This document shows, one piece after another, positions 33,194 to 42,100 of a stretch of 64,000 nt of DNA. Below the pieces are notes generated by a model. The model worked only from the letters and a program-made list of their open reading frames with translations. It had not been told where the DNA came from and ran no database searches. Location of the stretch: the NCBI RefSeq assembly GCF_014323705.1, contig NZ_JABVEC010000010.1, forward strand, positions 124,001-188,000, read 5' to 3'. Every line of letters begins with the position of its first letter. Position 1 is the first letter of the stretch. Both the position numbers and the translations under genes were made by a program. This stretch comes from Actinomadura alba (GTDB lineage: Bacteria > Actinomycetota > Actinomycetes > Streptosporangiales > Streptosporangiaceae).

Positions 33194-33754
33194 CCTGCCC
33201 CCATGCGCGTTAGTTCCACTCCAAGGTCACCATCTCGCGCGGCCGCGCTGACCTTCGGAGGAGTGCTGATCTTGTCCGGTCTCATGCGCTGGCACTGGTC
33301 GGGAGCGGTATGGAGAAGTGGAACCCGTTGGCTTCTTGGGTGGGTCGGGGGGCGGCTCGTGGAGGGACGGGGCTGCGCTGGGCACCCACCTTCGAGGGGT
33401 ACGCGGCCGTGCTAGGAGCCGCTTGTCTGCGCATGTGTCACCGCCGTGTGGATCTTGCAGCTGCGGGCCCTTCACCGTGGAGCTGGTCGCCGCGTTGTCG
33501 GACGCAGCCGAACTCGACCTTGATGCGAACGCGCAGGAGGTCATCACGGCTGGCGAACGCTCCGGGGTCCACTTACCCCCGAGCCGCCGGGTGCATCGCC
33601 GCTTTGGCGCAGGTCAGGGATGCCACAGGTGATCGCCTATCACTGGGCCTCGGAGTGCATTGAGCCCGTCGGCGATCGCGCGGTCAGCGCTTAGACCTGG
33701 TCTCAGAACTCGGTAGCGGCACGACGAGCGAAGGCGCATGTGGCCATCCTTCAC
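33194..33754. other. Scrap-filled intergenic region
   Basis: No intact gene is supported in these 560 bases. They contain an 80-base copy of part of the antitoxin gene (33469-33548) and, at about 33640-33697, a segment whose minus strand reads ALTARSPTGS like the integrase remnant at 16200-16234. This is recombination debris outside the tRNA-Gly island. Confidence 0.55.
33469..33548 (+). pseudogene. Fragment of the Phd-like antitoxin gene
   Basis: The codons for FTVELVAALSDAAELDLDANAQEVIT (26 residues, so broken here as FTVELVAALSDAAELD and LDANAQEVIT) match the gene at 37074-37541 exactly in protein and nearly so in DNA. Flanks on both sides are unrelated. It is a duplicated scrap from about 3.9 kb away. 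Confidence 0.85.
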
Positions 33755-33784
33755 TTGACAGGCAAGTGACGACTTGCCTATAAC
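33755..33784 (+). promoter_or_regulatory. Promoter with operator between -35 and -10
   Basis: TTGACA (33755-33760) and TATAAC (33779-33784) are separated by exactly 18 bases. Those 18 bases are a perfect inverted repeat, GGCAAGT-GACG-ACTTGCC (33761-33778). The position is ideal for repression by the ArsR-type protein encoded immediately downstream. Confidence 0.82.
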
Positions 33785-33791
33785 TGTGCCC

Positions 33792-34088
33792 GTGGACGCA
33801 GACCCCGATCTGTTCAAGGCTATCGGCGACGCGACGCGACGCACCATCCTGGACGAGCTGACCGACAAGGACGGTCAGACGCTGTTCGAGATCTGCGGCC
33901 GACTGACCATGAAGCACGGCCTGGCCTCCTCGCGCCAGGCCATCTCGCAGCACCTCGCGGTGCTCGAACAGGCCGGCCTGGTGCACACCCGGCGGCAGGG
34001 CCGGTACAAGTTCCACCACATCGACACGAGCCCGCTGCGCTCGATCGTCGAGCGGTGGCCCATCGACCGAGAGGAACCGGACCCGTGA
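33792..34088 (+). CDS. ArsR-family transcriptional repressor
   Basis: This 98-residue winged-helix protein reads DADPDLFKAIGDATRRTILDELTDKDGQTLFEICGRLTMKHGLASSRQAISQHLAVLEQAGLVHTRRQGRYKFHHID. The recognition helix is SSRQAISQHLAVLEQAG, and there is no metal-binding Cys pair, so it belongs to the metal-independent ArsR group that often partners VOC or SRPBCC proteins. GTG 33792 lies seven bases after the -10 box, so the transcript is probably leaderless; GTG 33786 is an alternative. It overlaps the next gene by 4 bp. It should repress its own operon through the palindrome in the promoter. Confidence 0.92.
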   Translation: MDADPDLFKAIGDATRRTILDELTDKDGQTLFEICGRLTMKHGLASSRQAISQHLAVLEQAGLVHTRRQGRYKFHHIDTSPLRSIVERWPIDREEPDP

Positions 34089-34474
34089 TCCGCATCAACA
34101 TCACCAGCGTGCTCGTCGACGACCAGGCCAAGGCGCTTGCCTTCTACACCGAGAAGCTGGGGTTCATCAAGAAGACCGACGTGCCCGCCGGCGGGGCCCG
34201 CTGGCTCACCGTGGTCTCCCCCGCCAACCCGGACGGCGTCGAACTGCTGCTGGAGCCGGACGGCCACCCGGCGGCGGGCCCGTTCAAGAAGGCCCTGGTC
34301 ACCGACGGCATCCCGTTCACCCAGTTCGCCGTCGACGACGTGTACGCCGAGGTCGAGCGACTCAAGGGGCTCGGCGTCGAGTTCACCCAGGACGCGACCG
34401 ACATGGGGCCGGTGGTCACCGCCGTCTTCGACGACACCTGCGGCAACCTGATCCAGATCGCCGCCATGAAGTAG
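34085..34474 (+). CDS. VOC-family (glyoxalase/bleomycin-resistance fold) protein
   Basis: This 129-residue protein has two beta-alpha-beta-beta-beta modules of the vicinal oxygen chelate fold: INITSVLVDDQAKALAFYTEKLGFIKKTDVPAGGARWLTVVSP and GIPFTQFAVDDVYAEVERLKGLGVEFTQDATDMGPVVTAVFDDTCGNLIQIA. Glu-containing ELLLEP and the terminal NLIQI strand are standard. It starts at GTG 34085 inside the ArsR stop (GTGA), so translation is coupled. ArsR-VOC pairs often protect against or sense small toxic compounds. The ligand is unknown. Confidence 0.92.
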   Translation: MIRINITSVLVDDQAKALAFYTEKLGFIKKTDVPAGGARWLTVVSPANPDGVELLLEPDGHPAAGPFKKALVTDGIPFTQFAVDDVYAEVERLKGLGVEFTQDATDMGPVVTAVFDDTCGNLIQIAAMK

Positions 34475-34574
34475 TCGCACACCCCCGCCAGCAAACATTG
34501 AGGCCAGCTGATTCGCCGCCGCCTGCGCGTGTCGGTACGTGATCTTGGTGGCCGAGTCGTGATCCTTTTCGGCC

Positions 34575-34703
34575 GTGACGCCGCTGCAGCAGCGACTCAT
34601 CGACGACCGGCTCTGGGACCTGATCCAGCCCCTGCCGCCCGCCCGGCCTCGACCGCGAGGGCCGGGTGGGCGGCCGCGGATCGACGATCGCGCCGCACTG
34701 GAA
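34575..34703 (+). pseudogene. IS5-like transposase N-terminal fragment
   Basis: The frame TPLQQRLIDDRLWDLIQPLPPARPRPRGPGGRPRIDDRAALE is the characteristic start of IS5-type transposases (the DUF4096-like segment). After about 43 residues it breaks into unrelated sequence, so the DDE domain is missing. Confidence 0.8.
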
Positions 34704-34815
34704 CCAAGCACCAGGTATTCGAGCCGCTCCCCGTGTCTAGAGCACCTGTCATGCATTACCTGGGACAGAAACGTCAAGCATCGAAGAACATCAGTGTTCT
34801 TTCCTCGATGCGGAC

Positions 34816-35010
34816 ACGACTCAGGAGAAATGGGCACGACGGAGTCAGCGTCAGCGCTCGCAGACATGCTGATCTGCCAACGCAGTTGCTGACAACGGTC
34901 TCGGGCGGTCATGGATGGCCGTGGAAATGTAGGCGTGCCTGAACGCTGCTGAGCAGGCCCGGAGAATGAGGCTGGAAAGGTATGGACGGTCGTGATTCTT
35001 CTACGGATCA
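34816..35010. repeat. Possible internally deleted IS110-related segment
   Basis: The left part (ACGACTCAGGAG..ATGGGCACGA, 34816-34839) matches 10581-10603. The right part, 34989-35010, is identical over 22 bases to 12333-12354 (GTCGTGATTCTTC-TACGGATCA). The same two motifs bracket the IS110 transposase. The 150 bases between are unlike that element. Confidence 0.45.
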
Positions 35011-35081
35011 CGAGGCCCGCGGTATGGTCGGAGCTGTGGATCAGGCGCAGGCGAGCGGTTACGTGTGGCGGGAGACGGACG

Positions 35082-35492
35082 ATGCCGCGTAGACCCCCAA
35101 GCCGTCTACCCACGGCGCGCTACTCAAAGCACCTGGAGCCGTCTACGCCGATCGCCGGCCTGTCTTCGAAGGTCATCCGGCAGATCACCGAAGCGGAGCA
35201 TCAGCGCCCGTACGGCACCACAGGAGACACGGCCCGAGCGATCACGACGCTGAAGGAATCGCTCCGCCAGCCCAGTCTCGCACTCCGCTACGGAATCGAC
35301 TGTCCCTGCTGCGACCCGCGCGAGGCGTTGGAGGTACTCCACGCGATCATGCGGCTTCTACCTACTCCCGCCCGGCGCCAGATGATCGCAATCGTGGAAC
35401 CGCTCAGCGAACTCTATGAGCGCCGGACCCTGCCCGACCCCTTCGCTCCAGCAGAACTCCCCTGGTGGCAACGTCGCATCCGTGAACGATGA
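35082..35492 (+). CDS. Uncharacterised CPxC/WWxRR-family protein (second member)
   Basis: This 136-residue protein starts at ATG 35082: PRRPPSRLPTARYSKHLEPSTPIAGLSSKVIRQITEAEHQRPYGTTGDTARAITTLKESLRQPSLALRYGIDCPCCDPREALEVLHAIMRLLPTPARRQMIAIVEPLSELYERRTLP, ending AELPWWQRRIRER. It shares with the protein at 16323-16817 a CP-x-C site, an AL...LP-x(2)-AR helix, an RRT-x-P segment and a final WW-x-RR motif, but the N-terminal half differs. CPCC could bind a metal or form a disulfide. No known domain is recognised. It is followed by a repeat element and the convergent Fic gene. Confidence 0.62.
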   Translation: MPRRPPSRLPTARYSKHLEPSTPIAGLSSKVIRQITEAEHQRPYGTTGDTARAITTLKESLRQPSLALRYGIDCPCCDPREALEVLHAIMRLLPTPARRQMIAIVEPLSELYERRTLPDPFAPAELPWWQRRIRER

Positions 35493-35525
35493 GCCCTCAA
35501 TTGTGTGCCCGTTTTGCGGACCGGT

Positions 35526-35559
35526 GTGGGCGCCGGTTCCTACGCGCCGGACCGGACAA
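35526..35559. repeat. Dispersed 34-base repeat
   Basis: GTGGGCGCCGGTTCCTACGC-GCCGGACCGGAC here recurs with one or two changes at about 14270-14303. It is partly palindromic (GGGCGCCGG, CCGGACCGG). Both copies lie beyond the 3' end of a minus-strand gene. Confidence 0.6.
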
Positions 35560-35577
35560 CCCTCGAAAGCCTGGGAT

Positions 35578-36738
35578 TCATCGGGTGCCTCCCTCGAAGG
35601 GGTCGCTGTCGTCGCGCGGATCGCGCGATTCGACGATCGCGCGTCGCAGGCCGATCAGTTCGCCGGTGCCGACGTAGAAGCGGCCACGGTTGGCTCCCCT
35701 GGGTTCCAGGAGCCCAGCGTCGGAGAGCTGACGTAGGTCCTTGCTGGCCGTGATCTCGGCGATCGTCCCCTCTCCGGATCGTTTCAGGGCGGCCCTGTAG
35801 GTCGAGTTGCGCACCCGTAGTCCCATGACGGCGTCGAATAGGGCCGTGAGCATCCGCTCATGCAGCTTGTGGCGCGCGGCGAGGCGGTCCAACTCGATCC
35901 ACAGCCTTCCGCTCTCATCGATCCGGCGGGCAAGGGTACGCGCCTGCCGTAGATGCGCGATGAGCATGAAACGGAGCCACGGGCGAGTGTCACCGTCCGG
36001 CTTCCATCGTCCCTGGCCGACCTTGGCCAGCACCTCGTAGTAGGCCGGGGTGTTGCGGCTCAGGTACTCCTCGACGTTCATAAAGATCGGCGACAGGATT
36101 CCGTCACGGGCGAGCACGAGCGATTGCAGACAGCGAGCCATCCGCCCGTTGCCGTCTCGGAACGGGTGGATCATGACCAGATTCAGATGTGCCATCGCGG
36201 CACGCACGACTACGAGGTCGGCGCAGCCGTTTTCTTGGCCCAGCCGGTCGCTCAGTTCCGCCATCAAGGCGGATAGCTTCTCGACTGGGGGCCCTTCGTA
36301 GACCACATCACCGGTGCGGTCGTCTCTGACGTAGATGTCGCCCCTGCGCCAGTCGCCGGGTCGGTTGTCCAGGCTGTAGGAGGTCATCATGAAATGGATG
36401 CCCTTGATCAACTGAGTCGAGTAGCTGAAATCATCATGGCGGGCAAGCTGGATCACGTAGGTCATCGCATCTGAGTAGCCCTTGATCGCCAGTCGGGTCT
36501 CCTCGTCCGCATCCAGTGGCTCAGCGCCTTCGGCGATCGCGGCAGCGTCGTCGAGTTTGGCCACGTAGCCCTCGATGGAGTTGGAGCCCTGCACAGCGCG
36601 GGCGAATGTCTGCCGCCGCAGCGGCCCAGACCAGCGTCGCGGCTCACGCAGATGGTGCCGCAGCTCATGCTTCAGGCCCTCGATCTGATTGAGAACCTCA
36701 AGTTCACGCTCGTCAAGATCCGGGGTGGCGTACAGCAT
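35578..36738 (-). CDS. Fic-family protein (AMPylase type, class II)
   Basis: Fic proteins transfer AMP or related groups to target proteins. This 386-residue protein has the full active loop HPFRDGNGRMAR at 191-202 and an N-terminal inhibitory helix motif SNSIEG at 52-57, whose Glu blocks ATP until released; this order (inhibitory helix N-terminal in the same chain) is class II. The last 85 residues are a winged helix (TYRAALKRSGEGTIAEITASKDLRQLSDAGLLEPRGANRGRFYVG). The ATG at 36738 is chosen because GGAGATCCC precedes it. It lies near a toxin-antitoxin remnant, and its upstream region is unusually AT-rich. Toxin-like, regulatory or defence use is possible. Confidence 0.93.
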   Translation of the reverse strand: MLYATPDLDERELEVLNQIEGLKHELRHHLREPRRWSGPLRRQTFARAVQGSNSIEGYVAKLDDAAAIAEGAEPLDADEETRLAIKGYSDAMTYVIQLARHDDFSYSTQLIKGIHFMMTSYSLDNRPGDWRRGDIYVRDDRTGDVVYEGPPVEKLSALMAELSDRLGQENGCADLVVVRAAMAHLNLVMIHPFRDGNGRMARCLQSLVLARDGILSPIFMNVEEYLSRNTPAYYEVLAKVGQGRWKPDGDTRPWLRFMLIAHLRQARTLARRIDESGRLWIELDRLAARHKLHERMLTALFDAVMGLRVRNSTYRAALKRSGEGTIAEITASKDLRQLSDAGLLEPRGANRGRFYVGTGELIGLRRAIVESRDPRDDSDPFEGGTR

Positions 36739-37073
36739 ATGGGATCTCCATTCCAATCTGTCTCTGTATAGATTCTAACCCATATCAGATAGATTTAATC
36801 CAACTATCTATCAGGCAGCTGCCCAGCCACAACACGCCGTCCGGAGGCCTTACGCGCGATGCACGCCCAGAGTGACGACGGTGCTGACGACGCCGCCTAC
36901 CGTCACTGACGACCGAGGGCCCCCGGCGACCCTCGGCGCGCCAGTGACGGCAACGACGTCAGCCACCAGCAGCCGCAGGTAGTGCCGAGATCACCAGAGT
37001 CGTCGCTGCCTCGGCGAGGCGCTAGAGCACGCGGGCAGGCTACTTCAGAACGTGATCTGAGTATACTTCTCGT
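36739..37073. other. Divergent promoter region of fic and antitoxin genes
   Basis: These 335 bases hold no gene. The fic side is AT-rich with repeated AGAT motifs (36767-36812). The antitoxin side ends TGAGTATACTTCTCGTATG, where GTATACT could be a -10 box giving a very short leader. Confidence 0.6.
36767..36812 (-). promoter_or_regulatory. AT-rich candidate operator/promoter of the fic gene
   Basis: An inverted repeat GATAGAT (36788-36794) / ATCTATC (36806-36812) lies beside a third TATAGAT (36767-36773). On the minus strand TTGGAT followed 19 bases later by TTAGAAT could be -35 and -10. The patch contrasts strongly with the GC-rich surroundings. Confidence 0.5.
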
Positions 37074-37541
37074 ATGAACACCAGCGTGGACGCAGTGACG
37101 TTCTCTGATCTGTCCCGCAACCCCAAGTCTGTGGCAGAGCGCGCCTCTCGCCTGGGCCGGCTGCGCATCACCCACCGCGACGCGCCTGACTTCTACCTCA
37201 CGGCCGCTGACCGTGAGGAGCAGCGCGATGAGACCCTGACCACCGCGTCGCGGCTCTTCTTGGCACTCATGAAGCACGATCCCAGCGCTCGTGCACTGCT
37301 GCTCGCCATGCCTGAGGTGTTCCCGTGGGTGCGTCACCTGAGCACTGAAGAGGTTCGTGCCTTCACGGTCGAGTTGGTCGCCGCGTTGTCGGACGCAGCC
37401 GAACTCGACCTTGACGCGAACGCACAGGAGGTCATCACCGGCTGGCGTGCCACCGCGCGGATCAAAGCGGATCGCGCCCAGTACGAGGAGGCTCTTCGAC
37501 CGACATCCGGGGACTTCGGGCGGGTCGAGGTCGCGCCTTGA
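37074..37541 (+). CDS. Phd-like (prevent-host-death) antitoxin
   Basis: This 155-residue protein begins NTSVDAVTFSDLSRNPKSVAERASRLGRLRITHRDAPDFYLTAADRE, the DNA-binding pattern of Phd/YefM antitoxins (short strand, S-D-L-x-R-N-P-K helix, R-V/I-x-I-T-x-R strands). The C-terminal half (LFLALMKHDPSARALLLAMPEVFPWVRHLSTEEVRAFTVELVAALSDA) is helical and would embrace a toxin. Its TGA overlaps the TTG start of a truncated toxin gene, so the pair was an operon. ATG 37074 follows a TATACT-like box closely and may be leaderless. A scrap of this gene lies at 33469. Confidence 0.85.
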   Translation: MNTSVDAVTFSDLSRNPKSVAERASRLGRLRITHRDAPDFYLTAADREEQRDETLTTASRLFLALMKHDPSARALLLAMPEVFPWVRHLSTEEVRAFTVELVAALSDAAELDLDANAQEVITGWRATARIKADRAQYEEALRPTSGDFGRVEVAP

Positions 37542-37648
37542 GTCCCAAACGAGGGGACAGAGTCACGGTCCCGCCACCGGACGAGCAGTGGGACGTGAGG
37601 TTCGGCACCGGCGAGGCGGTACGAGGGTGGGAAGAGCTGTGCCGTTGA
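37538..37648 (+). pseudogene. Truncated toxin gene after the Phd-like antitoxin
   Basis: TTG 37538 overlaps the antitoxin stop. The 36-residue frame SPKRGDRVTVPPPDEQWDVRFGTGEAVRGWEELCR-stop reads like the first quarter of a family of actinomycete RelE-like toxins (K-RGD-V-PPP, W-VRF-T-x-A-x-x-GW-E-LC), recognised from memory. Those proteins continue for about 100 more residues. Beyond the TGA the sequence is unrelated and belongs to the tail of the opposing Sel1 gene. The toxin core is missing, leaving an orphan antitoxin. Confidence 0.65.
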
Positions 37649-37673
37649 TAAGCGAAGTGGTCCTGGCATCAAG

Positions 37674-38465
37674 TCAATCGGAAGCAGCGCTTCGGGGAGC
37701 CTGCCCCTGCACGAAGAAATCTGCCTCCAGTAGCCGACCCGAGAGCCGGCCGGCCTCATAGATCTCGTCGACGGTCATCCTTGGCACAATCTCGTGCGCT
37801 TCATGAATGCCGTCACCGCTGCCGACATCAAGCATGGCCAGATACCACCGAAGTGCCTGCACGAGGTTGATCGGCCCGCCGAATCCGTCGCGGTACCAGC
37901 AGGCCGCCGCGAACATACTGCCCTTGTCACCGGCCTCGGCACCCCGCACGTACCACTGCAGAGCCTCCTCATCCATGTCACGCTCGCTGAGCCGGTCACC
38001 CAGCCGCGGATACGCCTCGGTGACCTGGGCCTCGGCGGCTACGCGGAGCCAACGCACTGCGTCGGGAGATCGACCGGACAGGACGCCAAGGTTGAATGCA
38101 GCGACGCCGTCGCCCGCCTCGGCCGCGGCCTGGTACAGCTCGGCCGCCCGGATATCGTCCTGTCCCGCTCCGATGCCGTGCTGGACGAGGTAACCGAGCG
38201 TGCGCTGCGCGACCGGATCGCCCTCCTGTACGGACACGGCCAGCAGCTCCGCACCACCAGCCGGATCATCGAGATGGAAAGCGAGGATCACGCCGAGCAT
38301 CGTTCGGGCCTGGCTGTCGGTCCCAGTCAGGTCGCGTAGCTTCGGCGCGAGCAAATGCAGGAGAGCCCTGTCGTCGGAGTCGGCCAGCTCGAGCTGCTCA
38401 CGAGCTTCGACGAACGCTCGCCGCTGCACAGCGAGCACCCCGCGGTCGTACGCCTGCAGTGTCAC
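37674..38465 (-). CDS. Sel1-like repeat protein
   Basis: This 263-residue protein is made of helix pairs. Sel1-type repeats are clear in GDPVAQRTLGYLVQHGIGAGQDDIRAAELYQAAAEAG, DGVAAFNLGVLSG, AYPRLGDRLSERDMDEEALQWYVRGAEAG and DKGSMFAAACWYRDGFGGPINLVQALRWYLAMLDVGSG. The A-x-x-x-LG and A-x-x-W-Y-x-x-A-A-x-x-G spacing is diagnostic. Such repeats mediate protein-protein contacts; no partner is implied. There is no signal peptide, so it is cytoplasmic. It is divergent from the AraC-type regulator 33 bp away. Confidence 0.88.
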   Translation of the reverse strand: MTLQAYDRGVLAVQRRAFVEAREQLELADSDDRALLHLLAPKLRDLTGTDSQARTMLGVILAFHLDDPAGGAELLAVSVQEGDPVAQRTLGYLVQHGIGAGQDDIRAAELYQAAAEAGDGVAAFNLGVLSGRSPDAVRWLRVAAEAQVTEAYPRLGDRLSERDMDEEALQWYVRGAEAGDKGSMFAAACWYRDGFGGPINLVQALRWYLAMLDVGSGDGIHEAHEIVPRMTVDEIYEAGRLSGRLLEADFFVQGQAPRSAASD

Positions 38466-38497
38466 GCTGAGAAGTGTAGGGAGGCACGATTTCGCAG

Positions 38498-38947
38498 GTG
38501 ATCAGCAGACCCGCCGCAGCGCAATACCTGCGCGACCTCGCGCGGCTGCGCCGCGTCCGCGACCGGATCGACCGGGAGTACGCGCAGCCGCTGGACGTCG
38601 AGGCGCTCGCTCGCGGAGTGCACATGTCGGCCGGGCACCTCAGCCGTGAGTTCCGGCGCGCCTACGGCGAGTCGCCGTACGGCTACCTGATGACACGGCG
38701 CATTGAACGCGCGATGGCGCTGCTGCGTCGTGGCGACCTCAGCGTCACCGAGGTCTGCTTCGCGGTCGGCTGCTCGTCGCTGGGCACCTTCAGCAGTCGT
38801 TTCACCGAGCTGGTCGGCGTGCCGCCCAGCGTCTATCGGCGCCACGCGACGCGCGCGACGGCGGGGATGCCGTCCTGCGTGGCGAAACAGGTGACCAGAC
38901 CGATCAGGAATCGAGAAGCACCCATCCCCGAACCTCACCTAGCGTGA
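38498..38947 (+). CDS. AraC-family transcriptional regulator
   Basis: This 149-residue protein is essentially a stand-alone AraC DNA-binding domain: YLRDLARLRRVRDRIDREYAQPLDVEALARGVHMSAGHLSREFRRAYGESPYGYLMTRRIERAMALLRRGDLSVTEVCFAVGCSSLGTFSSRFTELVGVPPSVYRR. Both helix-turn-helix units are complete, and no ligand-binding domain precedes them. The GTG start is used. Its stop overlaps a possible GTG of the next gene. It forms an AraC-VOC-UvrA-like cluster. In such clusters the VOC protein may bind the effector; this is inferred from context. Confidence 0.93.
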   Translation: MISRPAAAQYLRDLARLRRVRDRIDREYAQPLDVEALARGVHMSAGHLSREFRRAYGESPYGYLMTRRIERAMALLRRGDLSVTEVCFAVGCSSLGTFSSRFTELVGVPPSVYRRHATRATAGMPSCVAKQVTRPIRNREAPIPEPHLA

Positions 38948-38952
38948 CTGCC

Positions 38953-39363
38953 ATGGACATCACCATTCACGCGAGCTTCCTCCCGCATGACGACCCGGAC
39001 GCCTCTCTGGCCTTCTATCGCGACACCCTCGGCTTCGAGGTCCGCAACGACGTCGGATACGAGGGGATGCGCTGGATCACGGTCGGACCCAAAGATCAGC
39101 CCGGTACGTCCATCGTCCTGGAGCCGCCGGTCGCCGACCCCGGCGTCACCGACGATGAGCGCCGCACCATCGTCGAGATGATGGCCAAGGGCACCTACGC
39201 CGGCATCCTCCTGGCCACCGCCGACCTCGACGGCACCTTCGCGCGGCTGCAGGCCGGCGACGCCGAGGTGGTCCAGGAGCCGACCGAGCAGCCGTACGGC
39301 GTTCGCGACTGCGCCGTCCGCGATCCCGCAGGCAACATGATCCGCATCCAGGAGCTGCGCTGA
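38953..39363 (+). CDS. VOC-family protein
   Basis: This 136-residue vicinal oxygen chelate protein reads DITIHASFLPHDDPDASLAFYRDTLGFEVRNDVGYEGMRWITVGPKDQPGTSIVLEPP, then TYAGILLATADLDGTFARLQAGDAEVVQEPTEQPYGVRDCAVRDPAGNMIRIQEL. The DPAGN-x-IRI ending and Glu residues (VLEPP, IQEL) are standard for the metal site of the fold. The start is ATG 38953, or GTG 38944 overlapping the AraC stop. It is cotranscribed with the AraC gene. Binding or breakdown of a small toxic compound is likely but the ligand is unknown. Confidence 0.93.
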   Translation: MDITIHASFLPHDDPDASLAFYRDTLGFEVRNDVGYEGMRWITVGPKDQPGTSIVLEPPVADPGVTDDERRTIVEMMAKGTYAGILLATADLDGTFARLQAGDAEVVQEPTEQPYGVRDCAVRDPAGNMIRIQELR

Positions 39364-39569
39364 GCCATCCGGCGACCCGACCGCGAGGTGATGCGCGACG
39401 GCCGCTGGTTGGTCTGACGCCTCGGCCGGGCGCGCGCGTGGCCGGAGTCCAGAGGTTCCACGGGCCGAAGCGAAGGAGAATCGGACATACTGCCCGAAAC
39501 TAGTTAGATCGAGCCAGGCGACGCCGACCGAGACCGCGAAGGCGGCCCCGCGTAACAGATGGAGACACG

Positions 39570-41960
<2,391 letters not shown>

Positions 41961-42100
41961 CCGAGGCCCATCGTGGAAGGGCACCGGCCATCGCTGCGAC
42001 CACCACCGCGTCGCCCAAGGCCCATCAGACCACCGGCACCAGATGTCCCGCGGTCCTCGTCACGCCGGCGCCCGGACGCCGATGAGCGTGTCCCGATGGG

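Larger units (their letters stand above)
34475..35081. other. Transposase scraps between two genes
   Basis: These 600 bases hold an IS5-like transposase N-terminal fragment (34575-34703) and a 195-base segment (34816-35010) whose two ends match the sequences flanking the IS110 transposase at 10581 and 12354. I see no intact gene. Confidence 0.55.
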
